Source: RPQJ01 sp044226195
Lineage (GTDB): Bacteria > Pseudomonadota > Gammaproteobacteria > Steroidobacterales > Steroidobacteraceae
DNA: 64,000 bases
Assembly: GCA_044226195.1 (NCBI GenBank)
Contig: JBGAHO010000004.1
Coordinates: 1-64,000, forward strand
Direction: 5' to 3'
Below, in pieces: positions 27,363 through 35,665 of the stretch. Within the stretch, counting starts at the first letter, position 1. Every line of letters starts with the position of its first letter. The notes below the pieces were generated by a model. That model searched no databases. It saw only the letters and a list, made by a program, of their open reading frames with translations, and was not told the DNA's origin. The translations under genes and the position numbers were made by a program.

Positions 27363-27412
27363 TGCCGCAAACTCCGTTGGTTCAAATTCAGCTTTGGGGG
27401 TCTCGGGCGGTG

Positions 27413-27439
27413 TTAGCACTCACCCGAGGTGGCTGCTAA
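27413..27439 (-). promoter_or_regulatory. CIRCE operator (HrcA binding site)
   Basis: Read on the minus strand, TTAGCAGCC-N9-GAGTGCTAA matches the CIRCE consensus TTAGCACTC-N9-GAGTGCTAA at 16 of 18 positions with exact spacing; the promoter-proximal arm has the two mismatches. It overlaps the expected transcription start of groES and lies 50 bp before its ATG, so HrcA should repress groESL in unstressed cells. hrcA itself is not in the window. Confidence 0.82.
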
Positions 27440-27467
27440 TGATAGGGAGGCGGGTTTTGTTTTCAAG
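27439..27467 (-). promoter_or_regulatory. Sigma-32 (RpoH) heat-shock promoter of groESL
   Basis: On the minus strand CTTGAAA (27461-27467) and CCCTATCAT (27439-27447) are separated by 13 bp, close to the RpoH consensus CTTGAAA-N13-15-CCCCATNT. The -10 element abuts the CIRCE operator, giving combined activation by sigma-32 and repression by HrcA. Confidence 0.82.
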
Positions 27468-27721
27468 CCTCGGACCGGCAGAAAATCACCGCCGGCACGG
27501 GGCCAGGACCGGCCGATCGACCGAATCCGGGCCTCAAGCCCCTGAAATTTAACAATAATCCCGCCTGAAGAAAGTTTTCGGCCGGTATCACATCGGTCAC
27601 GTTCCCGGTGAACGACCGCCGGGCGGCACGGTCCATGAGCCAAAGGGTGAACCCCGGAGGTCGCGTCCGCCGCGCCCGACGGGCATCATCCGCACCTTTC
27701 CCGAGGCCGACTCTCCTTCGA
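27468..27721. other. Intergenic region between the groESL promoter and dsbD
   Basis: About 250 bases separate the heat-shock promoter from the dsbD start. The stretch includes an AT-rich island with AATAAT at 27554-27559 that could be a -10 element for dsbD (no convincing -35). The dsbD frame stays open back to 27608, but that extension is Arg-rich and precedes the signal peptide, so it is treated as leader. No RNA gene or repeat was recognised. Confidence 0.5.
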
Positions 27722-29980
27722 ATGCGCTCCACCGCCCGAACGCTCGCCGCCCTGCTCGTGCTCCTCCCGGCCTGGCTGTTGCTCGCGGCCACCGCCCGCG
27801 CGGAGGACAACTTCCTGCCCGCGCGCGACGCTTACAAGTTCTCGACGTCGGTGACCGGCGGCGAGTTGATCGTGCGCTACGACATCGCGCCGGGGTACTA
27901 CCTCTACCGCGACCGGCTCGGCTTCGAGTCCGGCACGCCCGGCGTCACCGTCGGTTCGGCGAGCCTGCCCGTCGGCGAGGATCACCAGGACGACTACTTC
28001 GGCAAGCAGGTGATCTACCGCGGCACCGCCAAGATCGGCCTGAAGGTGACGTTCGACGGCGCGCCGCGCGATTTCGAACTGCGCCTGAAGCTGCAGGGCT
28101 GCGCCGATGCCGGCCTGTGCTATCCGCCGCAGACCTGGCCGACCGCCGTCCAGTGGCCTGCGACCGTCGCTCCGCCGGCGCCCGCGAGCGGCGGGTTCAG
28201 CCTGCGCAAGCTGCTCGGCGGCCAGCGGACGATGTCCGAGGGCGATTTCCTGCTGGCCGACCAGGCGTTCGTGCTCTCCGCCTCGAGCCCGAGCGCGGAC
28301 CGCCTCGTGCTGCGCTGGGACATCGCCGACGACTATTACCTCTATCGCGACAAGGTGAAGATCGCGACGACGGCCGCGGGCGTGCAGCTCGGCGCCGCGC
28401 GCATCCCGGGCGGCGAGACCAAGCACGACGAGTATTTCGGCGAGCAGGTCGTGTTCCACGACACGATGCAGGCCGAGGTGCCGGTCGTGGCGGGCCCCGG
28501 CACGACCGAGGTGCCGATCGAGGTGACCTACCAGGGCTGCGCGGACGCCGGCCTGTGCTATCCGCCGATCCACAAGCAGGTGACGGTCCGGCTCGCGGCG
28601 CGCAGCGCGGCGGAAGCGAGTGTCGCGCCGGGTGCGGCGCCGATGCGCTCCGAGCAGGATCGCTTCGCGGAGCTGGTCAAGCACGGCAGCCCGTTCGCGT
28701 TGATCGGGTTCTTCTTCGTCTCCGGCCTCGGCCTCGCGCTCACGCCTTGCGTGTGGCCGATGGTGCCGATCCTCTCCGGCATCATCGTGGGGGCCGGCGC
28801 GGGCACGCCCGTGTCGCGCGGGCGCGCCTTCTCGCTGTCGCTCGCCTACGTCCTCGGCATGGCGATCACCTACGCCGTGGCCGGCGCGGCGTTCGCGCTC
28901 GCGGGCAAGCAGGCGCAGGCCTTCTTCCAGAAGCCGTGGATGATCGTGCTGTTCGCGGGGCTGTTCGTCTGGCTGGCGCTCGGCATGTTCGGCGTGTTCA
29001 CGCTGCAGATGCCGGCCGCGCTGCAGTCGCGCATCTCGAGTCTCAGCGACCGGCAGAAGCAGGGCACGCTCCTCGGCACGGCCATCATCGGCGCGCTGTC
29101 CTCGCTGATCGTGACGGCGTGCGTCGCCCCGCCGCTGGTGGGCGCACTGGCCGTCATCAGCCAGACCGGCGACGTGCTGCGCGGCGGCGGCGCCCTGTTC
29201 GCGCTCGCGCTCGGCATGGGCGCGCCGCTGCTCATCGTCGGCGCGTCCGCGGGCCAGTTCCTGCCGAAGGCCGGGCCGTGGATGGACTCGGTGAAGCAGT
29301 TCTTCGGCTTCCTGATGCTCGGGGTCGCGCTCTGGATGCTGAGCCGGATCCTGCCGGGCCCGCTGACCCTCGGCCTGTGGGCCGTGCTCGCCGTGGCCAC
29401 CGGGTACTGGCTGCTCATGATGGGCGGTCGCGACCTGCGCCAGGGCGGCACGCTGGTGCGCCGCAGCCTCGGCGTGATCGCGCTGGTCTACGGCATCGCG
29501 CTGCTCGTCGGCGCGCTCGCCGGGCACAGCGATCCGCTGCAGCCCCTCGCAGGCCTCCGCCGGTCGTCGTCGACGCAGCCGGGCGCCGGCGAGGCGCAGG
29601 CGCACGTGCCGTTCAAGCGCATCAAGTCGGTGGCCGACCTGCGCGACGAGGTCCGCGCCGCCAATGCTGCCGGCAAGACCGTGATGCTCGACTTCTATGC
29701 GGACTGGTGCGTGTCCTGCAAGGAAATGGAGAAGTACACGTTCCCGGATCCGACGGTGCAGGCCGCGCTCGCGGGCACCGTGCTGCTGCAGGCGGACGTG
29801 ACCGCGAACGACGCGACCGACCAGGCCCTGCTGCAGGAGTTCGGCATCCTCGGGCCGCCGTCGATCCTGTTCTTCGGCCTCGACGGCGCCGAGAAGCCGG
29901 ACTTCCGCGTGGTCGGCTTCCAGCCGGCCGATGAGTTCCGCGCGCACGTCGCGCAGGCGTTCGCGGGCGGTTCGACGTGA
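27722..29980 (+). CDS. dsbD: Thiol:disulfide interchange protein DsbD with two N-terminal domains
   Basis: The 752-residue protein passes electrons from cytoplasmic thioredoxin across the inner membrane to periplasmic thiol oxidoreductases. After a signal peptide (to about residue 27) there are two tandem copies of the DsbD alpha (Ig-like) domain, at about 30-145 and 175-290, each ending QGCADAGLCYPP with its own cysteine pair (127/133 and 273/279). Then come eight membrane helices with redox cysteines in LTPCVWPMVP (343) and VTACVAPPLV (467), and a thioredoxin-like gamma domain with DWCVSCKEME (663/666). E. coli DsbD (about 565 residues) has a single alpha domain. It overlaps the next gene by four bases (GTGA). 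Confidence 0.95.
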   Translation: MRSTARTLAALLVLLPAWLLLAATARAEDNFLPARDAYKFSTSVTGGELIVRYDIAPGYYLYRDRLGFESGTPGVTVGSASLPVGEDHQDDYFGKQVIYRGTAKIGLKVTFDGAPRDFELRLKLQGCADAGLCYPPQTWPTAVQWPATVAPPAPASGGFSLRKLLGGQRTMSEGDFLLADQAFVLSASSPSADRLVLRWDIADDYYLYRDKVKIATTAAGVQLGAARIPGGETKHDEYFGEQVVFHDTMQAEVPVVAGPGTTEVPIEVTYQGCADAGLCYPPIHKQVTVRLAARSAAEASVAPGAAPMRSEQDRFAELVKHGSPFALIGFFFVSGLGLALTPCVWPMVPILSGIIVGAGAGTPVSRGRAFSLSLAYVLGMAITYAVAGAAFALAGKQAQAFFQKPWMIVLFAGLFVWLALGMFGVFTLQMPAALQSRISSLSDRQKQGTLLGTAIIGALSSLIVTACVAPPLVGALAVISQTGDVLRGGGALFALALGMGAPLLIVGASAGQFLPKAGPWMDSVKQFFGFLMLGVALWMLSRILPGPLTLGLWAVLAVATGYWLLMMGGRDLRQGGTLVRRSLGVIALVYGIALLVGALAGHSDPLQPLAGLRRSSSTQPGAGEAQAHVPFKRIKSVADLRDEVRAANAAGKTVMLDFYADWCVSCKEMEKYTFPDPTVQAALAGTVLLQADVTANDATDQALLQEFGILGPPSILFFGLDGAEKPDFRVVGFQPADEFRAHVAQAFAGGST

Positions 29981-30597
29981 ACGCGCGCACGCTGATCGTC
30001 GTCGCTGCCGTGGCCGCAGCCGCCGGGGCCGGCGTCTACGCGTACTGGCTGCAGAACCTGCCGCCGCCACCCAGCCCGCCCCCGGCGCCGGCCGGCAAGC
30101 TCGTCGACACCGTGCCGAGCTTCACGCTGGTCGACCGCGAGGGCCAGTCTCGCTCGCTCGCCGACTGGCAGGGGAAGGCGCTGATCGTCAATTTCTGGGC
30201 CACCTGGTGCGCACCCTGCCGCAAGGAGATCCCGCTGCTGCAGGCACTGCAGCGCGAGCACGGCGGCGAGGGCTTCCAGGTCGTGGGCATCGCGGTCGAC
30301 TTCCGCGACAAGGTGCTCGCGTACGCGGACGAGATGAAGATCGACTACCCGCTCTTGATCGGCGAACAGGAAGGCCTGGATGCGGCGGCGGCCTTCGGGG
30401 TCGATGCGGTCGGATTTCCGTTCACGATCTTCACGGACACCCGGGGCCGGGTCGTGGCCGCGCACCTCGGCGAGTTGACCCGACCGCAGGCGGACCTCAT
30501 CCTAGGCGCCATCCGCGAGGTGAGCGCGGGCCGGCAGAGCCTCGAGGAGGCCCGTGCCGCGATCCGCAGCGGGCTCGCCCGCCTGCCGGGAGCCTGA
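29977..30597 (+). CDS. TlpA/ResA-like membrane-anchored thioredoxin
   Basis: The 206-residue protein has an N-terminal signal anchor (about residues 5-23), a Pro-rich linker and a thioredoxin-like domain with FWATWCAPCRKEIPLLQ (cysteines 78 and 81) and the cis-proline region AVGFPFTIFTD. It belongs to the TlpA/ResA/CcmG group that reduces periplasmic disulfides, often for cytochrome c maturation. The GTG start overlaps the dsbD stop, so it is translationally coupled to and probably reduced by DsbD. Confidence 0.93.
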   Translation: MNARTLIVVAAVAAAAGAGVYAYWLQNLPPPPSPPPAPAGKLVDTVPSFTLVDREGQSRSLADWQGKALIVNFWATWCAPCRKEIPLLQALQREHGGEGFQVVGIAVDFRDKVLAYADEMKIDYPLLIGEQEGLDAAAAFGVDAVGFPFTIFTDTRGRVVAAHLGELTRPQADLILGAIREVSAGRQSLEEARAAIRSGLARLPGA

Positions 30598-30653
30598 TGC
30601 GGTCGCCATCAGGCGGGAATTTGCCGGCATCTTCGCTCAATACGTCTAGAATA

Positions 30654-30678
30654 TGTCGCCAAAAGGCGACAAATCGCC
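30654..30678 (+). promoter_or_regulatory. Alternating hairpins in the aroQ-accBC leader
   Basis: TGTCGCC (30654-30660) pairs perfectly with GGCGACA (30665-30671) over an AAAA loop, and the same GGCGA can instead pair with TCGCC at 30674-30678. The two hairpins are mutually exclusive. They lie in the only sizeable gap (118 bp) of the dsbD-accC block, about 40 bp upstream of aroQ. A TAGAAT hexamer (about 30647) lies just upstream. A promoter-operator or attenuator function is possible but unproven. Confidence 0.4.
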
Positions 30679-30715
30679 TACACTCTCCCGCCATGTACTG
30701 GCTGGCATTGGGCTG

Positions 30716-31180
30716 ATGTCGCACCTCCTGCTCCTGAACGGACCGAACCTGAACCTGCTCGGACTGCGCGAGCCGGGGATCTATGGTCAGGTCACGCTCG
30801 ACCAGCTCCACGAGCGCCTCACGCAGCAGGCGGCCGAACTCGGCCATCGCCTCACCACCTTCCAGAGCAACTCCGAAGCCGACCTGATCGCGCGCATCCA
30901 CCAGGCGCCGGCGGGACACGTCGGCTTCATCCTGTTCAATCCGGCCGGCTTCACGCACACCAGCGTCGCGCTGCGCGACGCGCTGCTCGCGGTGAAGATC
31001 CCGTTCATCGAAGTGCACCTCAGCAACGTGCACGCGCGGGAATCGTTCCGCCACCACTCGTATTTCTCCGACATCGCGGTCGGCGTCATCACGGGCCTCG
31101 GCGCCGTGGGCTACGAACTCGCCCTGCGCGCCGCCAGCCTGCACCTCGCGGCCCACCAGCAGCCCGCCGCCCGTTCCTGA
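30716..31180 (+). CDS. aroQ: Type II 3-dehydroquinate dehydratase
   Basis: The 154-residue enzyme converts 3-dehydroquinate to 3-dehydroshikimate in the shikimate pathway. It shows LLLNGPNLNLLGLREPGIYG with the catalytic Tyr, FQSNSEADLI, FNPAGFTHTSVALRDAL, EVHLSNVHARESFRHHS with the catalytic His and Arg, and GVITGLGAVGYELAL. Length is typical for the dodecameric type II enzymes. It stands directly before accB, as in Pseudomonas. Confidence 0.97.
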   Translation: MSHLLLLNGPNLNLLGLREPGIYGQVTLDQLHERLTQQAAELGHRLTTFQSNSEADLIARIHQAPAGHVGFILFNPAGFTHTSVALRDALLAVKIPFIEVHLSNVHARESFRHHSYFSDIAVGVITGLGAVGYELALRAASLHLAAHQQPAARS

Positions 31181-31222
31181 CACCCGTACGACACGCATCC
31201 CGATCCTTTGGGGGGATCACGC

Positions 31223-31687
31223 ATGGACATTCGCAAGGTCAAGAAGCTGATCGAACTGCTCGATGAAACGGGCGTGGCGGAGATCGAGATCAAGGAAGGC
31301 GAAGAGTCCGTGCGCATCAGCCGCTACCCGGCGGGCGGCGCCATGCAGACGATCCACGCGCCGGCGATGTATGCCCCGGCGCCCGTCGCGGCCCCCGCCG
31401 CTGCGCCTGCGGCCGCCCCGGCGGCACCCGCGGCGGCGGCGCGTCCGGCCCCGGACCAGACCGTGACCGCGCCGATGGTGGGCACGTTCTATGCCGCCCC
31501 GGCCCCGGGCGCGAAGTCCTTCGTCGAGATCGGCTCGGAAGTGAAGCCGGGCGACGTGCTCTGCATCATCGAGGCGATGAAGATGATGAACCAGATCGAG
31601 TCCGACAAGGCCGGCAAGGTCGTGTCGATCCTCGTCAAGAACGGCGACCCGGTCGAGTTCGGGCAGCCCCTGTTCGTGATCGAGTGA
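31223..31687 (+). CDS. accB: Biotin carboxyl carrier protein of acetyl-CoA carboxylase
   Basis: The 154-residue BCCP has the N-terminal MDIRKVKKLIELLDE helix, a long Ala/Pro linker (residues 48-80) and the biotinyl domain with EAMKMMN, where Lys120 accepts biotin. The protein shuttles carboxylate from AccC to the carboxyltransferase in fatty-acid synthesis. It is three bases from accC. A small GATCC/GGATC hairpin covers the ribosome-binding site (31202-31218), a possible translational control point. Confidence 0.98.
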   Translation: MDIRKVKKLIELLDETGVAEIEIKEGEESVRISRYPAGGAMQTIHAPAMYAPAPVAAPAAAPAAAPAAPAAAARPAPDQTVTAPMVGTFYAAPAPGAKSFVEIGSEVKPGDVLCIIEAMKMMNQIESDKAGKVVSILVKNGDPVEFGQPLFVIE

Positions 31688-31690
31688 TCC

Positions 31691-33034
31691 ATGCTCGACA
31701 AGGTCGTCATCGCCAATCGCGGTGAGATCGCGCTCAGGATCCTGCGCGCCTGCCGCGAACTCGGCATCAAGACGGTGGCCGTGCACTCGACGGCCGATCG
31801 CAACCTGAAGCACGTGCTGCTCGCGGACGAGACGGTCTGCATCGGACCGCCGCCGTCGCGCGAGAGCTACCTGAACATGCCCGCGATCATCAGCGCGGCC
31901 GAGCTGACCGACTCGGTGGCCGTCCACCCCGGCTACGGCTTCCTCTCGGAGAACGCCGACTTCGCGGAGCGCGTCGAGAAGAGCGGCTTCACGTTCATCG
32001 GCCCGCGACCCGAGACGATCCGCCTCATGGGCGACAAGGTCTCGGCCATCAAGACCATGAAGGCGGCGGGCGTGCCCTGCGTGCCGGGCTCGGACGGACC
32101 GCTCGGCAGCGATCCGGACGAGATCTTCAAGATCGCGAAGGACATCGGCTACCCGGTCATCATCAAGGCCTCGGGCGGCGGCGGCGGCCGCGGCATGCGC
32201 GTCGTGCACAGCGATGCGACGCTGCTGCACTCCGTGGGCGTGACGCGCGCCGAAGCGCTGGCGGCGTTCAGCAACGACCAGGTCTACATGGAGAAATTCC
32301 TCGAGAAGCCGCGGCACATCGAGTTCCAGGTCCTGGCCGACCATTACGGCAACGTGATCTGCCTGGGCGAGCGCGACTGCTCGATGCAGCGGCGCCACCA
32401 GAAGATCATCGAGGAGGCGCCCGCGCCCGGCCTCACCGCCAAGCAGCGCCGCGCCATGAGCGATCGCGTCGCCTCGGCCTGCGCGGAAATCGGCTACCGC
32501 AGCGCCGGCACGCTCGAGTTCCTGTACCAGGACGGCGAGTTCTACTTCATCGAGATGAACACGCGCATCCAGGTCGAGCATCCGGTCACGGAGCTGATCA
32601 CGGGCATCGACCTGGTCAAGGCGCAGCTGCGCGTCGCGGCGGGCGAGCGCCTGCCGTGGACGCAGGACGACGTGCAGATCCACGGCCACGCGATCGAGTG
32701 CCGCGTCAACGCCGAGGATCCGAAGAAGTTCACGCCCTCGCCGGGACCGGTGAACCTCTGGCACGCACCGGGCGGCCCCGGCATCCGCGTGGACAGCCAC
32801 CTGTACACGGGCTACAGCGTGCCGCCGCACTATGACTCGCTGATCGCCAAGGTGATCGCGCACGGCGAGGACCGCGACACCGCCATCGCGCGCATGCGCA
32901 ACGCGCTGAACGAGATCGTGGTGGAGGGCATCAAGACCAACGTGCCGCTGCACCAGGAGATCTTCCAGCACAGCGCGTTCCGCGCCGGCGGCACGGACAT
33001 CCACTACCTCGAGCGGCGGCTCGGCCTGAAGTAG
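31691..33034 (+). CDS. accC: Biotin carboxylase subunit of acetyl-CoA carboxylase
   Basis: The 447-residue ATP-grasp enzyme carboxylates biotin on AccB. It has MLDKVVIANRGEIALRILRAC, HPGYGFLSENADFAE, the ATP-lid glycine loop KASGGGGGRGMRVV, HIEFQVLADHYGN, ERDCSMQRRHQKIIEEAP and EMNTRIQVEHPVTE. Length matches the E. coli protein (449). It forms the accBC operon and the stop is followed by 213 bp before prmA. Confidence 0.98.
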   Translation: MLDKVVIANRGEIALRILRACRELGIKTVAVHSTADRNLKHVLLADETVCIGPPPSRESYLNMPAIISAAELTDSVAVHPGYGFLSENADFAERVEKSGFTFIGPRPETIRLMGDKVSAIKTMKAAGVPCVPGSDGPLGSDPDEIFKIAKDIGYPVIIKASGGGGGRGMRVVHSDATLLHSVGVTRAEALAAFSNDQVYMEKFLEKPRHIEFQVLADHYGNVICLGERDCSMQRRHQKIIEEAPAPGLTAKQRRAMSDRVASACAEIGYRSAGTLEFLYQDGEFYFIEMNTRIQVEHPVTELITGIDLVKAQLRVAAGERLPWTQDDVQIHGHAIECRVNAEDPKKFTPSPGPVNLWHAPGGPGIRVDSHLYTGYSVPPHYDSLIAKVIAHGEDRDTAIARMRNALNEIVVEGIKTNVPLHQEIFQHSAFRAGGTDIHYLERRLGLK

Positions 33035-33247
33035 CGCCTGCCGTTCGACGCTGCGTCGAAGTCGGAACGCGCCCGAAGAGCGGTGCGTGCGCGGCCGATG
33101 CGAATCCGTTTCGACTCGCGAAGAAGATATGCTCGCCGAAACGGATCCACACCGGCCGTCATGGACGCAGGGTGGCTCGCGGCAAGCGCCCCGCTCCGTT
33201 CTCCGCCTCCTGCTCCTGGCTCGCAAGCTCGACGAATCGAACGACCC

Positions 33248-34138
33248 ATGCCCGACCTGCAACTCACCGTCGACATCGGCGCGCGCGACCCGCAGGCGCT
33301 CGAGGATGCACTGTTCGAGGCCGGCGCCACGTCGGTCACGCTGCTCGACGCCGCCGACGATCCCGTGCTCGAACCGGCGCCGGGCCAGACCCCCCTCTGG
33401 CCGACGATCGTGGTGCGCGCGCTGTTCGACGTGGACGCCGACGTGCGCGGCCTGATCGACGTGGTGCGGGAGTGCTGCGGCGACCCGTCACCCCAGCCCC
33501 TGTTCGAACGCATCGAGGACCGCGCGTGGGAACGCGAGTGGCTCAAGGACTTCCGGCCGATGCGGTTCGGGGAGCGCCTGTGGGTCTGCCCGGGCGGCAT
33601 GCCGGCCGGCGAGCCGGACGCGGTGCGCATCGAACTCGACCCCGGTCTCGCCTTCGGCACGGGGACGCATGCCACGACCCGGCTGTGCCTGGAATGGCTC
33701 GACCGCCTGCCCGCCCCGGCGCTGCAGGATCGCGCGGTCATCGACTACGGCTGCGGGTCCGGCATCCTCGCGATCGCGGCGGTGAAGCTCGGGGCGGCCG
33801 GGGCGGCGGCAATGGACATCGACCCGCAGGCCCTGCTCGCGACCCGGCAGAACGCCGAGCGCAACGGCGTTTCGGACCAGGTCCAGACCACGTCGGACCC
33901 GCAGGTCGAGGGCCGCACGGCGGACGTGCTGCTGGCCAACATCCTCGCCGGCCCGCTGGTCGAACTCGCGCCGCAGCTGGCGGCACGCGTGCGGCCCGGC
34001 GGCGCGCTCGCGCTGAGCGGGCTGCTGGTCGAGCAGGCAACCACAGTGGCGGAGGCGTATCGGCCGTGGTTTGATATCGGCCCGATCGGCACGCGCGACG
34101 ACTGGGCCCTGCTGACGGGCCGGCGACGCGCCCCCTGA
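33248..34138 (+). CDS. prmA: Ribosomal protein L11 methyltransferase
   Basis: The 296-residue PrmA trimethylates L11. An N-terminal substrate-recognition domain (DPQALEDALFEAGATSVTLLDA) is followed by DFRPMRFGERLWVCP, the family signature ELDPGLAFGTGTHATTRLCLEWL, motif I VIDYGCGSGILAIAAVKLGA and LLANILAGPLVELAP. The ATG at 33248 gives the standard start; an open in-frame extension back to 33083 is not conserved-looking. It precedes the DUF3426 gene by 16 bp. Confidence 0.97.
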   Translation: MPDLQLTVDIGARDPQALEDALFEAGATSVTLLDAADDPVLEPAPGQTPLWPTIVVRALFDVDADVRGLIDVVRECCGDPSPQPLFERIEDRAWEREWLKDFRPMRFGERLWVCPGGMPAGEPDAVRIELDPGLAFGTGTHATTRLCLEWLDRLPAPALQDRAVIDYGCGSGILAIAAVKLGAAGAAAMDIDPQALLATRQNAERNGVSDQVQTTSDPQVEGRTADVLLANILAGPLVELAPQLAARVRPGGALALSGLLVEQATTVAEAYRPWFDIGPIGTRDDWALLTGRRRAP

Positions 34139-34154
34139 GCGAACAAGAGAAGCG

Positions 34155-35657
34155 ATGTACTCCCAGTGTCCCGACTGCCAGGCGCGCTTCCGCGTGACAG
34201 CCGACGTGCTGCGCGTGGCGCACGGGACCGTGCGCTGCGGCCGCTGCGGCAGTGCGTTCGACGCCCTGGCGCGGCTGAGCGACACGCTGCCTCCGCCGGC
34301 AGCGGCCCAGGTCGCGCCGCTGCTGTCGGTCGTCGAGCCGGAGCTCACGGCCCCGTCGAAGTCGCACGCCTCGGAGTTCCACTTCTCGGCCGACGACCTG
34401 GAGAAGGTCTTCGTCGACGCGCGTGACTGGCAGGACCAGTTTGGCGAAGGCGATGCGGCTGATGCCGTGGGCGACCCGCTGCCGGCGGGCACCGAACCTT
34501 CCGAGCTGCTGGTGGACGAGTCCGAGCCGCTCGAGGACATCACGCTCGAAGGCGAGCGCATCCAGATCGAGGTGCCGCCCGGGTTCCTCGACGACGCCAT
34601 CGAGAGCGACGCGCCGGCGCTCGCCGACCACGAACTGCCGCACTTCAAGCCCGACCTCGAGATCCACGACGAGCTGCGCCGGGAGCTCGGCCCGGAGATC
34701 GACCTCGACGCCACCGACCGGTTCCGCGCGCTCGACGAGACCGCCATCGCGTCACTGGCCCAGCAGATCGAGGCGGAGGAACCCGCGCCCGCACCGCGAC
34801 TGGCGCCGCGATCCGCGCCGGTGCTGGAGGACAAGAGCGAAACGGTGACCTTCAAGGTCACCGACGACCTGCGGGCGCTCGCGGCGCGGACCGCGAGCCA
34901 GGTGCCGCCGCTGCCCGAAGTGGTGACCGCGCCGCTCGGACGCGCGAGCGAGCCCGCACCCGCGGCGCCTGCGGCCCGCCGGCCGTGGCGCGAACCGGAA
35001 CCCGCGCCTGCGAAGGACGATGCCGAGGAGCGCCCACCCGGATCGGTCACGCTGCGTCCCTGGCGGACGACGACGAACGACGACGAGTTGCTCTCCACGC
35101 GCCTCGGCGCGGACGAGCGCGGCAGCGAGGACGATGAGCCCCGCGGCGGGGGCGCGCTGTGGGCCGTGGGTTGCCTGGTGCTCGTGCTCGCGCTGTGCGC
35201 CCAGCTCGTGCACTACTTCCGCCAGGACCTGGTGCGCAATCCGCAGCTCGGCCCGACGCTCGCCGCGGTCTACGACGCGCTCGGCCTGCAGCTGGCGCCG
35301 AACTGGGATCCGACCGCCTTCGAGGTGCGCCAGTGGGGCGATGCCGCGGCCGACACGCAGGCCGGCCGCCTCAACGTGCGCGCGAGCATCCGCAACAAGG
35401 CGGCCTTCGCGCAACCGTTCCCGCTGCTGCGCGTCGAACTCGAGGATCGCTTCGGCGGTACCGTGGCCACGCGCGACTTCGAACCCGCCGAGTACCTCAA
35501 GTCGCCGGCGCAGGCCAAGCGCCTGCTGACGGCCGGCGCGAGCGCCGAGGCCGATCTCCAGATCGCCGACCCGGGCGACGAAGCCGTTGGCTACCGCCTC
35601 AACGTCTGCCTGCGCGAGTCGCAGGCCATCCTGCGCTGCGCGCAGGGCCCCGGCTGA
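34155..35657 (+). CDS. MJ0042-type zinc-ribbon and DUF3426 membrane protein
   Basis: The 500-residue protein begins with a zinc ribbon (CPDC, then RCGRCGSAF, residues 5-36), followed by a long acidic, low-complexity middle (about 60-320), one transmembrane helix (LWAVGCLVLVLALCAQLVHYF, about 335-355) and a C-terminal DUF3426 domain with RNKAAFAQPFPLLRVELEDRFG. This architecture is conserved between prmA and dusB in many beta- and gammaproteobacteria. The function is unknown; topology suggests a cytoplasmic zinc ribbon and a periplasmic Ig-like C terminus. Confidence 0.9.
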   Translation: MYSQCPDCQARFRVTADVLRVAHGTVRCGRCGSAFDALARLSDTLPPPAAAQVAPLLSVVEPELTAPSKSHASEFHFSADDLEKVFVDARDWQDQFGEGDAADAVGDPLPAGTEPSELLVDESEPLEDITLEGERIQIEVPPGFLDDAIESDAPALADHELPHFKPDLEIHDELRRELGPEIDLDATDRFRALDETAIASLAQQIEAEEPAPAPRLAPRSAPVLEDKSETVTFKVTDDLRALAARTASQVPPLPEVVTAPLGRASEPAPAAPAARRPWREPEPAPAKDDAEERPPGSVTLRPWRTTTNDDELLSTRLGADERGSEDDEPRGGGALWAVGCLVLVLALCAQLVHYFRQDLVRNPQLGPTLAAVYDALGLQLAPNWDPTAFEVRQWGDAAADTQAGRLNVRASIRNKAAFAQPFPLLRVELEDRFGGTVATRDFEPAEYLKSPAQAKRLLTAGASAEADLQIADPGDEAVGYRLNVCLRESQAILRCAQGPG

Positions 35658-35665
35658 GGACGGCC

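Noticed and set aside
27686..30070. Long minus-strand frame opposite dsbD
   Set aside because: Arg/His/Glu-rich shadow; all DsbD motifs are on the plus strand.
31217..33262. Long minus-strand frame opposite accBC
   Set aside because: Shadow of two essential genes; no recognisable protein features.
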